From: Oncomelania hupensis
Taxonomy: Eukaryota > Mollusca > Gastropoda > Littorinimorpha > Pomatiopsidae
Assembly (NCBI GenBank): GCA_036898135.1
Contig: CM072521.1
Coordinates: forward strand, 67,700,452-67,764,451
DNA length: 64,000 nucleotides
Direction: 5' to 3'
The notes under the pieces were generated by a model. It searched no databases, had not been told where the DNA came from, and worked only from the letters and a program-made list of their open reading frames with translations. Of the stretch, positions 1 through 11,277 are shown piece after piece (position 1 is the stretch's first letter; the number at the start of each line of letters is the position of its first letter). A program made the position numbers and the translations under genes.

Positions 1-375
1 TGGGCCTAAGGATTTTGCGAACAGTGGCACGTTTGAAGAACAAATCAGCTGTACAATAATCACTGTTGTGTTGCAAGCCGCACGGTGCAAATTGCATTGA
101 TACTGGAACTATTATATAAATCATCTTTGGCGACGGTGCCTGACTGAATACAATAATGTAATATTTGTAACTGGTAATTGTAGTGTTGTATCGCCCCTCC
201 GTGTGGGAGTTTGTTATTGCTCTCCCTGGTAGCAATTCAATACTTGGTTGAACTTGTTCAGCTGTTAAAGTGTTAGCTCAGGGCACCATGATAGTTGTGA
301 TTAGCTGTGACCTGTTGTGGGGTAGATGTTTTCAGTAGAACATTGGGCTTGCCAAAAGTAGGGCACTGGAGGGGG

Positions 376-480
376 ATTAGCTGTTGTATTGTATTGTATT
401 GTATTCATGGCTTACTTTACTACAGGCCTACTCAACGCGCAACTGGAGTCTGGGACTGGAGGCCTACTTTGTCTATGTAG
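376..480 (-). mobile_element. Retroelement 3' end with (TATTG)n tail, minus copy
   Basis: A TATTG pentamer run is followed by about 70 bases (CATGGCTTACTTTACTACAG and onward) that recur in reverse complement at 1100-1228, also next to a TATTG run. A conserved stretch ending in a short tandem tail suits the 3' end of a LINE or SINE. No coding part is visible, so the class is unknown. The flanks 1-375 and 481-1099 hold no gene or repeat I can recognise. Confidence 0.4.
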
Positions 481-1099
481 ATTACATTAGTGTGAGACTT
501 TTCTTTAACACATCATGAAATTAAATTTAAGTTTACTTGTTTATAAGCTTGTAGAAGGCATATTTTATTATATATTTCTTTCAATTTAGGTGATTTTTAT
601 TTAATTTTTATCATGGGCTAGTGCTTAACTCCCTCTAAGTTGAGTGCAGTAAATCCACTAATATGTGACTGAAAGTAAATAATTATACATGGAAGGATAC
701 CAAAATATCTGTAAAATTTCTTTGAAGACTCAAAGAAAAAAACAACCCACCCTATCCCTCCTGTGAGCCGATACATACTTATTTGCTCAAAGCCGAAGCA
801 GTGCTCCCTTGTTTCATACTCATAGAGAGTGATACAAATAATACAAAGAACAGCAAGTAGTTATAGTCAAAAACAAGAACTACACAATTAACACTAACCT
901 GTGTGGTAAGCACAATCATTATTAGGACAGTTTCAGTCGCTTGAGGGAGGGCTCTTTTGTTGATTTATAGCCTGTTTTACACCCGTAAACACAACATTTT
1001 CTCCCCATCTTTGGCGCTCAAACAACACGTTCAAATTATGTACTTCTCGTCACCTACGCAATCGATGTGTGTTGGTAATAGTTTTACTGCTGACAGGAG

Positions 1100-1228
1100 A
1101 CAACAGAGGCAGGCAAAAGTCGGCCTCCAGTCTACAATCGCGCGTTACAATGAGTAGGCCTGTAGTAAAGTAAGCTATGATTGTATTGTATTGTATTGTA
1201 TTGTATTGTATTGTATTGTATTGTTTTG
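1100..1228 (+). mobile_element. Retroelement 3' end with (TATTG)n tail, plus copy
   Basis: This is the opposite-strand partner of 376-480. It shares the GGCCTCCAGTCTACAAT-like and GTAGTAAAGTAAGCTATGA segments and ends in about nine TATTG units. Two copies in opposite orientation about 0.6 kb apart suggest independent insertions or a local inversion. The following stretch 1229-1617 shows no recognisable feature. Confidence 0.4.
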
Positions 1229-1617
1229 CCTCGTCTTGTGTACACATTAGCGTTCCTCTAGTTCATGTATCCATTTGTTTATGATGATTCTTTTGTTCTC
1301 TGTTGGTTATTCCACTCCAGGAAGGGGATTGGTAGATGTAAGAAATATGATACTTACGTTGGCCGTATCGATAGCTCTTTCTACATTGGGCCATTTGGAC
1401 TTCTAAACTAGGATAGCTATAGGGTTTCTCGTGTATCTGTAAGGGTTTTCAGTGCCGCATTTGGCATTTCAGCACTTTGGATGTCCGACTCTTGGGAATG
1501 TGATAGTGCTCTAAGGTTCCCGGTAGACCGTGTAACATTTGTAAAGTTGGGGGTTTAAAATACGATACTTACGTTCTTTGTAGCTAATTCCACGTTAAGT
1601 AATTCACATTTGTGCCT

Positions 1618-2690
1618 GTAAGTAATATCAACTTGTCAAACGTTGGGACCTATGGGCTGACATTAGTGGCTTTAAGCAAGGTGAACTTGTCAAAGGCTGA
1701 CGTATCGGCTGACATGTGTGGCTGTAAGCATTATGAACCTATGGGTTAACAGTTGTGGCTGTAAGCATTATGAACCCATGGGCTAACATTTGTGACTGTA
1801 AGCATTATGAACCTATGGGCTAACATTTGTGACTGTAAGCATTATGAACCTATGGGTTAACAGTTGTGGCTGTAAGCATTATGAACCCATGGGCTAACAT
1901 TTGTGACTGTAAGCATTATGAACCCATGGGCTAACATTTGTGGCTGAGTGTAAGCATTATGAACCCATGGGCTAACATTTGTGACTGTAAGCATTATGAA
2001 CCCATGATAACATTTGTGACTGTAAGCATTATGAACCCATGGGCTAACATTTGTGACTATAAGCATTATGAACCCATGGGTTAACATTTGTGACTGTAAG
2101 CATTATGAACCCATGGGTTAACATTTGTGACTGTAAGCATTATGAACCCATGGGCTAACATTTGTGGCTGTAAGCATTATGAACCCATGGGCTAACACTT
2201 GTGGCTGTAAGCAATATGAACTTGTCAAAGGTTGGGACCTATCGGCTGAAATTTGTGGCTGTAAGCATTATGAACTTGTCAAAGGTTGGGACATATCGGC
2301 TGAGATTTGTGGCTGTAAGCATTATGAACCCAAGGGCTAACATTTGTCACTGTAAGCATTATGAACCCATGGGCTAACATTTGTCACTGTAAGCATTATG
2401 AACTTGTCAAGGGTTGGGACCTATCGGCTGAGATTTGTGGCTGTAAGCATTATAAACCCATGGGCTAACATTTGTGACTGTAAGCATTATGAACCCATGG
2501 GCTAACAGTTGTGGCTGTAAGCATTATGAACCCAAGGGCTAACATTTGTGGCTGTAAGCATTATGAACCCAAGGGCTAACATTTGTGACTGTAAGCATTA
2601 TGAACCCAAGGGCTAACATTTGTAACTTGTAGTGTAAGCAATATGAACTTGTCAAAGGCTGGGACCTATTAGGCTATTGGCAGACATTTC
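1618..2690. repeat. 37-bp minisatellite
   Basis: About 27 head-to-tail copies of a unit containing GTAAGCATTATGAACCCATG and GGCTAACATTTGTGACT. A variant that inserts AACTTGTCAAAGGTTGGGAC recurs near 1635, 1690, 2220, 2275, 2405 and 2648, so the array mixes two unit types. Short reading frames across it come from the periodicity and are not genes. Confidence 0.95.
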
Positions 2691-2839
2691 ATCACCATTT
2701 GTTCTCATTGTACACTTCGTCAAACATCTGTGCAATAGAACAATTGTAAAGTGTCTTCAGTAACGCATTTGACATTTCCTATGTTGGGGTCCGTAATTGA
2801 CAACGGGATAGACCCCTAGAGTTGTCTGTTCTTTGTGTG

Positions 2840-3369
2840 GACCACATCATCCCCTAACACATAAACACATCATCCCCTCACACATACACATCATCTCCTC
2901 ACACATACACACATCATCCCCATACACATCATCCCCTCACACATACACATCATCCCCTCACACATACATACATCATCCCCTCACACATACACACATCATC
3001 CCCTCAAACATACACATCATCCCCTCATATATACACTCATCATCCCCTCACACATACACATCATCCCCTCACACATACACACATCATCCCCTCACACATA
3101 CACATCATCCCCTCACACATACACACATCATCCCCTCACACATACACATCATCCCCTCACACATACACACATCATCCCCTCACACATACACATCATCCCC
3201 TCATGCATACACATCATCTCCTCACACATACACAAATCATCCCCTCACACATACAAATCATCCCTCACACATACAATCATCCCCTCACACATACACATCA
3301 TCCCCTCACACATACACATCATCCCCTCACACATACACATCATCCTTTCACACATACACACATCCCCTC
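2840..3369. repeat. 21/23-bp minisatellite, left part
   Basis: Tandem copies of CATCATCCCCTCACACATAC with either CA or CACA before the next copy, giving 21- and 23-bp units. A 699-bp TIR element at 3370 interrupts the array, which then resumes at 4069. One strand is pyrimidine-rich with CA-dinucleotide character. Apparent open frames rich in His, Thr, Ser and Pro are repeat artefacts. Confidence 0.95.
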
Positions 3370-4068
3370 CAGTGTTCCCGATTACGCACAGTAGTGCGTC
3401 AATTACGCACAAAATATGAAAAATGACGCAGAAAAATTTGCATGTGTGCGTCCTGTGGACGCACTTTTTTTTTTTCGAATCGCTGAAGTCAAAAATATGA
3501 CCAACGAGTGGCGAACTAATTCACGGCATAATCAGAATCAGAACCCAAATGAGGTTGCCATTGCCGACGATTAAAGATTGTATCGGGAGTTGTCGTCCTT
3601 AAAAATCGCAGGCGCGCGCATTGTTAACTTCCTCCAAGAAATCCATTCACTGAACAGAAGAAATCTTCGTGAATCCATTCTTTGATTCTATCATACACGA
3701 TCATGTCACTTCTAACTTGATTGGCTGGGCCCAAAACCCGTTCATCCACAGCAATATGAAGTACAGATCCTGTCATTATCGAAAATACGGAAGCTGTTGT
3801 GCAGGGTGCTCTGAAGGAGTTTGCAGCAACCAAGCGACTCAGGCTTAAATAAACATTTAATACATGTTTTAATTTTTTGGTTTTATATGATTATGATAAC
3901 TAATGTGACGCTTTAACAAATTAAATAAATAAAAAAGTGAGGCTTAGACTTGTTTTTTTAATTTCTGTTTCCGATTTTGGGGACTCTCAAAATTTGCACA
4001 AGGACTCTTAAAATTTTATACCTGGGAGTCCCAAGGACTCTCTTTTTTTGTGTGTGGAGGGAACACTG
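3370..4068. mobile_element. 699-bp TIR DNA transposon inside the minisatellite
   Basis: The insert starts CAGTGTTCCC and ends GGGAACACTG, a perfect 10-bp terminal inverted repeat. The host array is cut cleanly on both sides, and CCCTC stands directly outside both ends (3365-3369 and 4069-4073), consistent with a 5-bp target duplication. The terminus resembles hAT elements (CAGTGTTTCCC type), but hAT normally duplicates 8 bp, so the superfamily is open. The interior has no convincing transposase. A 69-codon minus-strand frame at 3624-3833 is unrecognised and may be a transposase remnant. Confidence 0.7.
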
Positions 4069-5722
4069 CCCTCACACATACACCCATCATCCCTCACACA
4101 TACACACTTCATCCCCTCACACATACACATCATCCCCTCACACATACACATCATCCCCTCACACATACACATCATCCCCTCACACATACACATCATCCCC
4201 TTACACGTACACACATCATCCCCTCACACACACACATCATCCCTCATACATACACACATCATCCCCTCACACATACACACATATACATACACACATCATT
4301 CCCTCACACATACACTTCATCCCCTCACACATACACGTCATCCCCTTACACATACACACATCATCCCCTCACACACTCACATCATCCCTCATACATACAC
4401 ACATCATCCCCTCACACATACACATCATCCCCTCATACATACACATCATCCCCTTACACATACACACATCATCCCCTCACACACATACACATCATCCCCT
4501 CATACATACACTTCATCCCCTCACACATACACACATCATCCCCTCACACATACACATCATCCCCTCACACATACACTTCATCCCCTCACACATACACACA
4601 TAATCCCCTCACACATACACACCATCCCCTCATACATACACTTCATCCCCTCACACATACACACATCATCCCCTCACACATACACATCATCCCCTCACAC
4701 ATACACATCATCCCCTCACACATACACACATCATCCCCTCACACATACACCCCATCCCCTCACACATACACATCATCCCCTCACACATACACATCATCCC
4801 CTCACACATACACACATCCCTCACACGTACACACTTCATCCCCTCACACATACTCATCATCCCCTCACACATACACATCATCCCCTTACACATACACACA
4901 TCATCCCCTTACACACATACACATCATCCCCTCATACATACACTTCATCCCCTCACACATACACACATCATCCCCTCACACATACACTTCATCCCCTCAC
5001 ACATACACACATAATCCCCTCACACATACACATCATCCCATCATACATACACTTCATCCCCTCACACATACACACATCATCCCCTCAGACATAGACATCA
5101 TCCCCTCAGACATACACACATCATCCCCTCACACATACACACATCATCCCCTCAGACATAGACATCATCCCCTCACACATACACACATCATCCCCTCACA
5201 CATACACACATCATCCCCTCACACATACACATCATCCCCTCACACATACACATCATCCCCTCATACATACACTTCATCCCCTCACACATACACACATCAT
5301 CCCCTCACACATACACTTCATCCCCTCACACATACACACATAATCCCCTCACACATACACATCATCCCATCATACATACACTTCATCCCCTCACACATAC
5401 ACACATCATCCCCTCAGACATAGACATCATCCCCTCAGACATACACACATCATCCCCTCACACATACACACATCATCCCCTCACACATAGACATCATCCC
5501 CTCACACATACACACATCATCCCCTCACACATACACACATCATCCCCTCACACATACACTTCATCCTCTCACACATACACATCATCCCCTCACACATACA
5601 CACATCATCCCCTCACACATACACATCATCCCCTCACACATACACACATCATCCCCTCACACATACGCACATCATCCCCTCACACATACACATCATCTCC
5701 TCACAGATACACACATCATCAG
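4069..5722. repeat. 21/23-bp minisatellite, right part
   Basis: The CATCATCCCCTCACACATAC array continues on the far side of the TIR element, with about 75 units and point variants (CATACATACACTTCATCC, CAGACATAGACATCATCC). A block near 4911-5160 is repeated at 5240-5489 with a 329-bp offset, which shows segmental duplication of many units at once. Confidence 0.95.
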
Positions 5723-5768
5723 TACAACTTATGTTAATCTGATGAATAAAAATTGATGCAACAACTTA

Positions 5769-5985
5769 GATACACACATCATCCCCTCACACATACACAC
5801 ATCATCCCCTCACACATACATACATCATCCCCTCACACATACACACACATCATCCCCTCACACATACACTTCATCCCTTCACACATACACACACATCATC
5901 CCCTCACACATGCACATCATCCCCTCACACATACACTTCATCCCCTCACACACACACATCATCCCCTCACACATACACATCTCCT
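5769..5985. repeat. 21/23-bp minisatellite, distal block
   Basis: The same unit as 2840-5722 resumes after about 45 bases of AT-rich non-repeat sequence (5724-5768). The array ends near 5985. The following 5986-7780 is non-repetitive, and I see no gene, RNA gene or known element in it. Confidence 0.9.
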
Positions 5986-7781
5986 ATTTACTGATTGACT
6001 TACCAGCGTCAGTGTTCAATAGATGTAAATCTCCACCGCTACATCCCTCTTCACCACACTCCGCACAAGTACAGCTGTAGGTATCCCCATACCTGCCTGT
6101 TCCAGCAGACCTAGTCTTCCTCCCCCACCCTCTTATCCCCTCTTCCCACCTTCCCATTTCTGTACCTATCCCCTGTAGCGGCGTGTTTGAATAGATCTAA
6201 GCTGATTTCGTTGTGCATTAAGAGGTAGGAGACACGGTAGTAATAAAACGGTGTTTTGCCCCTCGTGTGGTCGTCTTGTCCCTGTGTACCTGTTAACTGT
6301 ACTGAACTACCTTTTCTTCTCTCAATCCATGCTGCATTGTTCCTCTACTTCACACACTTAGTGCCACAGTAACCTTCAGTGGAAGTTTAGTCGTTTGGAA
6401 CTTGTTGTGCTATTGTAGGTATAGTTTGTTGTGTAAGTTAACATAGAGAAACGCCGTTCTTAAACATCTGTTTTGTGATCGTCGTTCCTGGTGCAGGTGC
6501 TTATTATTTATATGAAAACTCCCAATTAATTTTGTTGTTTTTAAAGCACGCGGCATTATTCACCTGCTTGGTTTGACAGTGCGTTCCAGTGGAAGTTTGG
6601 CCTCTACTTGGAACGGTGGTTGTGGTTGTGTTAGTCAAGATGATTGAAGATGGATACTGGTAGTGCTGTGGTCGTGGTATGTTCAAAGAAATATTGAACC
6701 CCTTTTAAAATCATGCTGCATAGTTCGTCTGTGTCAACTGTTAGTTAGCACACTTCAGTTACTGTATGTGTCAACAGGTTGGGTTAAACACGAATGTATT
6801 CAACAAAGCAGATAATAGAGAAATTGAGCGTGCGTTCGTAATTGCTTTCCGTAACGTAGCCGTAGAGCATCGTTGGTGTATTACTACAGTAAATGCAAAT
6901 TAGTACCCTACGACTACGAAAATGATACGTACTTTAGAAAGAGGGATTGAGCGCAAGTCCTTATATACTGTCCGTACCGTAAGAGTTGTTTTGCTAGCCT
7001 AGAGTTTTGCACTACACAACTAGGCCTACTACTGGTACTACTCATACTGATACTGTTCGTCTGTTGTTACGAGTAGTAGGCCTACTACTACTACTACATG
7101 CTAGTCTTAAACTACTATAAGTAGCCTGACTAGGCTTATCATCGATCTTGAAATTTCTATGAGTGAATTACCACGTCAGTTTACTGTTAACAACACTGGT
7201 CAGTTCCATCAGCAAAACCTAATCAGCCTACATGATCATGGCCGCCATGTCACTCTAAACAAGACATTCGAGTTGGTTGCGTGTAGATCTGTAAAAACAC
7301 TTTCCTCACTAACACATCAACCAAAAGTTATGATAACTTCATTCCTAAGACAATGAACTATCGAGAAAATAATACATTACAGTTGAAAAATTACAAATGT
7401 CGATACAAGCTACTTACGATTTCAGCGTTCGTATAAATCCCGTTTCTCACGGTCACTCGTAAGGCAACTAGGCCAGACAGCCGTAACCCACGCCCTTTAA
7501 CCTTTGCACTGCGCAAAAAGCTGTGACGTCAAGACAAAAAGTAGTTCTCGAAACGATAGGCTTACGCTACTCTCATCATTACGAACGCACGCTCAATTTC
7601 TCTAATGATAACTAATGCTTCAAGGCGAAACATCAGCCCGGGTACACAAGAGCACTAAGCTTCCACGAGTGCTGTCCGCATGTTGTGTTTTGGTGGTTTG
7701 TGGACTGAAGTGTAGGCTACACAAGTATTTTCTTCCCTCACGTGCACGCTATTTTGTTGTGCCTAACTACTTGTGTGGCAG

Positions 7782-7935
7782 CAGAAAGAAAGAAAGAAAA
7801 AAAGAAAGAGATTTCTTTTATATAGCGCACTTACAAGCTCAGAGAGCTTCTCAAAGCGCTGGCCCGTAATATCCAGCAATCACACAATAGTTTGCTGAAG
7901 TCAGGATTCGAACTCACGTCGCCCAAGACGCAGCA
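7782..7935 (-). mobile_element. tRNA-derived SINE remnant
   Basis: Read on the minus strand, a B-box-like GAGTTCGAATCCTGA (about 7898-7912) is followed by a body, then GCGCTTTGAGAAGCTCTCTG and GTGCGCTATATAAAAG, and ends in a (CTTT)n tail (7788-7815). A B box, a body with a GCGCTATATAA-type 3' module and a simple tail indicate an eroded SINE. The A box is not clear. Positions 7936-8627 show nothing recognisable. Confidence 0.45.
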
Positions 7936-8627
7936 GACACTGTGTCTTGTCATCAGTGTTATAGTCGTTTGGTGACAGTCCATTTAGTTCAAATGTTGGT
8001 CGTTGAGGGAACTCGTCTTTTAGTTGTTCTGCGGTTAAACGCAGTTGTTCAGATGAATCTTTTAGCGAGATCCACGTAAAGAGGACTTTAAATCCAGATG
8101 CTGTGTTTTATTTTTGTTTTTACATTCAACGCTCTATATGGTCGTCTTTATACACTACACGTTGTCATGGTGTCGTAGTCCTGTCACTTCTGTACCTTCA
8201 AACTACTTCATAATGCTGATATAACGTTATTTGAAGCCTGCCGTGTTTTCAAAGTAGCGAGTTTTCAAAGCAAGCTCATAGGCCTACTTGTGTGTGGGAA
8301 CATGTGGGACACCGTCAGCCTTAATACTAACAACAATATTAACACATTAGCAGTACTGCTCAATTCCCTGTCCCTGGCTAGTAAGGCCTATGGTTTGTTT
8401 CAACTTACAAATAAATATGAATACTAAAAATACCATGTAACAAGTTGGCGGTGTTACGGGCTCTACAAGTTGTAGTTAATTTTTCGACCACGTTGTTAAC
8501 GTAAAATAGTAACCAGTACTAACAACATGAATGTAACAAGTTGGTGGAGTGTTACTTGCACACTGTGACTGTAATACTGGCCAAGAAATATAATCAGGGT
8601 TGGTGAGGACTAGGAAAGGGAAAGATG

Positions 8628-8722
8628 AAGTACGCTGGTTAAACGAAAATCTGTGGTGCCCCTACGACCTGCGAGTTACGGGATGGGATAGGGATAAGGG
8701 ATTCTATCCCTTAACTCGAAAG
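8628..8722 (+). mobile_element. LINE 3'-end fragment (CFDP2-like family)
   Basis: GTACGCTGGTTAAACGA, then CTGTGGTGCCCCTACGACC, then GGGATGGGATAGGGATA matches in reverse complement the 3' ends of the LINE copies at 38095 and 42335. The shared GGATA-type pentamer tail marks the family's 3' terminus. It is a severely 5'-truncated copy with no coding capacity. Confidence 0.6.
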
Positions 8723-8750
8723 TCTATCACATTCTGCAAATAAAACTATT

Positions 8751-8853
8751 CTATATGTTGAAGTCCCACTCTACAAGTACAACACGTCGACCTGATACTA
8801 TTAACCTATATGTTGAAGTCCCACTCTACAACACGTCGACCTGATACTATTAA
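8751..8853. repeat. 55-bp tandem duplication
   Basis: The segment from CTATATGTTGAAGTCCCAC to ACCTGATACTATTAAC occurs twice in a row. The second copy lacks about 9 bases of the first. The surrounding 8854-9485 contains only a short (GT)n run near 9333-9351. Confidence 0.8.
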
Positions 8854-9489
8854 CCTGAGGTACCATTCTTCAACACGTAACCAAACTGTGTAAACAATTT
8901 ATTATTTGCTTATTTTGTAGAGATTTTTTTGGTACCCATTCAAGATGGGCTTTTTGATTGCCTAAAATGCAAGGGAGAAACAAATTTTTTTATTTGCCTA
9001 GGTTGTAAATTTTTTAAACTATATAATTATTTTAAGTGAGGCCGTTTACAAAGCAGGGAGGCACAAAGTTACATTTGCCAATGTAGTACATATATTTTAT
9101 TATTTCAAGATGGGCCTTTGATTGCTCAGTAAAGCAAGGGAAAAATAAGATTTTAACTATCAATGTTGTATTACTATTTTTAATTCAAAGTAGGCCTTTG
9201 ATGACACAGATATATAACGGGGATATCATCCCCAGTGATAAGAAATAGACATAGTTTTGATCGAGTGGGGAGGCGACCAGTGATAACAGTGACGCGACAT
9301 TGATAAATAGTGAGATAGAAATGTCAGGTAATGTGTGTGTGTGTGTGTGTTATTTGTTGTGTGCTGTTAAGATACCTGTTTGTGTGATAAGACACGACGG
9401 CAGTTTACGTTTTAAAATTGCATGTTATTGTGCTAGACAGTGTTTGGAAGTGATTATTTTCTCATAATACAAATACCATATAATACATG

Positions 9490-9795
9490 CAATGCAGTAT
9501 ACTTGACTATACTATACTATACTATACTATACTATACTATACTATACTATACTATACTATACTATACTATACTATACTATACTATGCTATGCTACACTAT
9601 ACTATATTGTACAGTACTATACTATACTATGCTACACTGTACTATACTATATTATACTGTACTAATACTATACTATACTGTACTATACTATGCTACACTA
9701 TACTATACTATACTATACTATACTATACTATACTATACTATACTATACTATACTATACTATACTATACTATACTATACTATACTATACTACACAA
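9490..9795. repeat. (TACTA)n pentanucleotide microsatellite
   Basis: About 300 bases of ACTAT repeats with scattered point changes (TGCTA, TGTAC). Tyr/Leu-rich reading frames across it are artefacts. Pentamers are also the 3' tails of several retroelement families in this window, so this may be an expanded tail, but no element body was identified next to it. Confidence 0.95.
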
Positions 9796-10017
9796 TACAG
9801 CTTTATATGCAACTTTTTGTATGTAATAATGGACACATTTTTCAATGGTGTGTGTGCAATCAGTTAATTTTGTAAACACGGCAATGTGTGCCTGTAGTAT
9901 AAAGAGACGTTTTACGGCGATGCGTTTGATTGAGATATAGCTGTTAGCAGACATATGAATGCAGCGATTTCTTTTTCCAACCTATATTTTCCTATCAAGA
10001 GACATTTTAGGGTGACA

Positions 10018-10109
10018 ATTTAAGGAATTAACTGCATTAATGTCATATGATTAACAACTACATCTTTAGATGTTAATCATTTGACATTAATGCAGTGAAT
10101 TCCTTAAAT
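10018..10109. repeat. 38-bp-arm inverted repeat (hairpin)
   Basis: Left arm 10018-10055 begins ATTTAAGGAATTAACTGCAT and is matched in reverse complement by 10072-10109 with two or three mismatches, leaving a loop of about 16 bases. The motif GAGAC-TTTTA-GTGAC recurs on both sides (near 9904, 9999, 10137), so the hairpin may be the core of a small foldback element about 250 bp long. Confidence 0.75.
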
Positions 10110-10204
10110 ATACAAACTATTTGCCTGTCTTATAAAGAGACAGTTTAGTGTGACGACTACACATTTAGTTGTTAATCATATGTGAAGGCAGGCGAGTGCT
10201 GGGA

Positions 10205-10315
10205 ATAGATGTTAAATAAAATAAATAAATAAATAAAATAAAATAAAAGCAGGAGCGTCATACTGTATTTGGAAGTTTTATTATTTGCTTTTGTTATTAA
10301 AAAAATATTTGTAGT

Positions 10316-10356
<41 letters not shown>

Positions 10357-10395
10357 GAGGGAGAGGGAGAGAGAGGGAGAGAGAGGACAGTCCTT
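10205..10395. repeat. (AAAT)n and (GA)n simple repeats
   Basis: An AAAT/AAAAT run (about 10215-10248) and a GA tract (10318-10386) flank about 70 bases of AT-rich sequence. Positions 10396-10713 hold no recognisable feature. Confidence 0.9.
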
Positions 10396-10713
10396 GATGA
10401 TTACAGCGTCGAGTCATGGGTAAATATAATATATGTGTTTCCTTTACCTGTGCAAGCAAGAGCCTGTTCCCGTGGGCCTACTAATTGACAAGCAATGCAA
10501 AACATCTCTTTGACGCTATCGCTATTTCTGTCAACACTGGAGCAATGCTCGCTTACATTTTGACAGCGCACGGCTCGTAACATGCAAACGGGGCACGGTA
10601 ACGAAACGATTACTGCTAATACGTAGTTCAGTGATGATATCCGTACATCTGTCCACACTGTCGTAATGGCTGCTTACGTTTGGACAGCGCAAACTATTAA
10701 CAAGCACTAGCAG

Positions 10714-11277
10714 TCATTTGACTTTCAGCCAGCCCAGCTGATAGATCGCTGACGAGCTGAGCACACAGCCACATGGCCATCTGTATCTAAGGCACAAATC
10801 CAAATGCAAACCATTGTCAGCAGAGAAGTGGAGATCTACTGTGAGGGTCCATGTTTCGCAAGAATATAGGAAGATGGAGATGACAAGGGAGCGCAGCAGC
10901 CTTACCTTGGAATGTAGACTGATGGTCCTGCTTTTCCAAATGGGCTTCAACCTTGCCAGAGCAGCATTTGTTTGTGAGATCCTGGACAGGGCTTCTTGTC
11001 GGGACCCATTGTCTGATACAATGGCTCCTAAATATTTGAAGCTATGCACTGTGTTGAGGGATTGGCCTTGGACTTTGATGTCCATGTTGATGCTTTTGGT
11101 GTTGTTGGTCATCATTTTGGTCTTCTCTGCACTTATTTCCATTCCATAGGCTCTGGAGGTGGTGTCAAGTCTCTGTACAAGCTGTTGAAGTTCTTGTTCC
11201 TCTCCAGCCAATCCATCTATGTCATCTGCAAAACGAAGGTTGGAGATCGCTCTACCCCCTATCCTGATTTTGCCAAA
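10714..11277 (-). pseudogene. LINE reverse transcriptase fragment (CFDP2-like family)
   Basis: The minus-strand frame encodes the C-terminal half of a non-LTR reverse transcriptase. RFADDIDG, the YADD-box equivalent, is encoded at about 11215-11240. It is followed by the thumb and connection region with EISAEKTKMMTN, FKYLGAIVSDNGS and FLYSCETWTL. The family is an APE-type LINE widespread in aquatic invertebrates, probably RTE-like, whose proteins are often mislabelled craniofacial development protein 2. The copy lacks endonuclease, palm N-terminus and 3' end, so it is dead. Its 5' truncation point directly abuts the 28-bp array. Confidence 0.85.

Noticed and set aside
2833..5998. Long His/Thr/Ser/Pro-rich open frames (up to about 450 codons)
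   Set aside because: They are the translation of a 21/23-bp minisatellite with no start context, splice sites or sequence outside the repeat.
7159..7356. 65-codon plus-strand ORF
   Set aside because: It starts with ATG but has no homology I recognise, no splice sites and ordinary composition; chance is sufficient.
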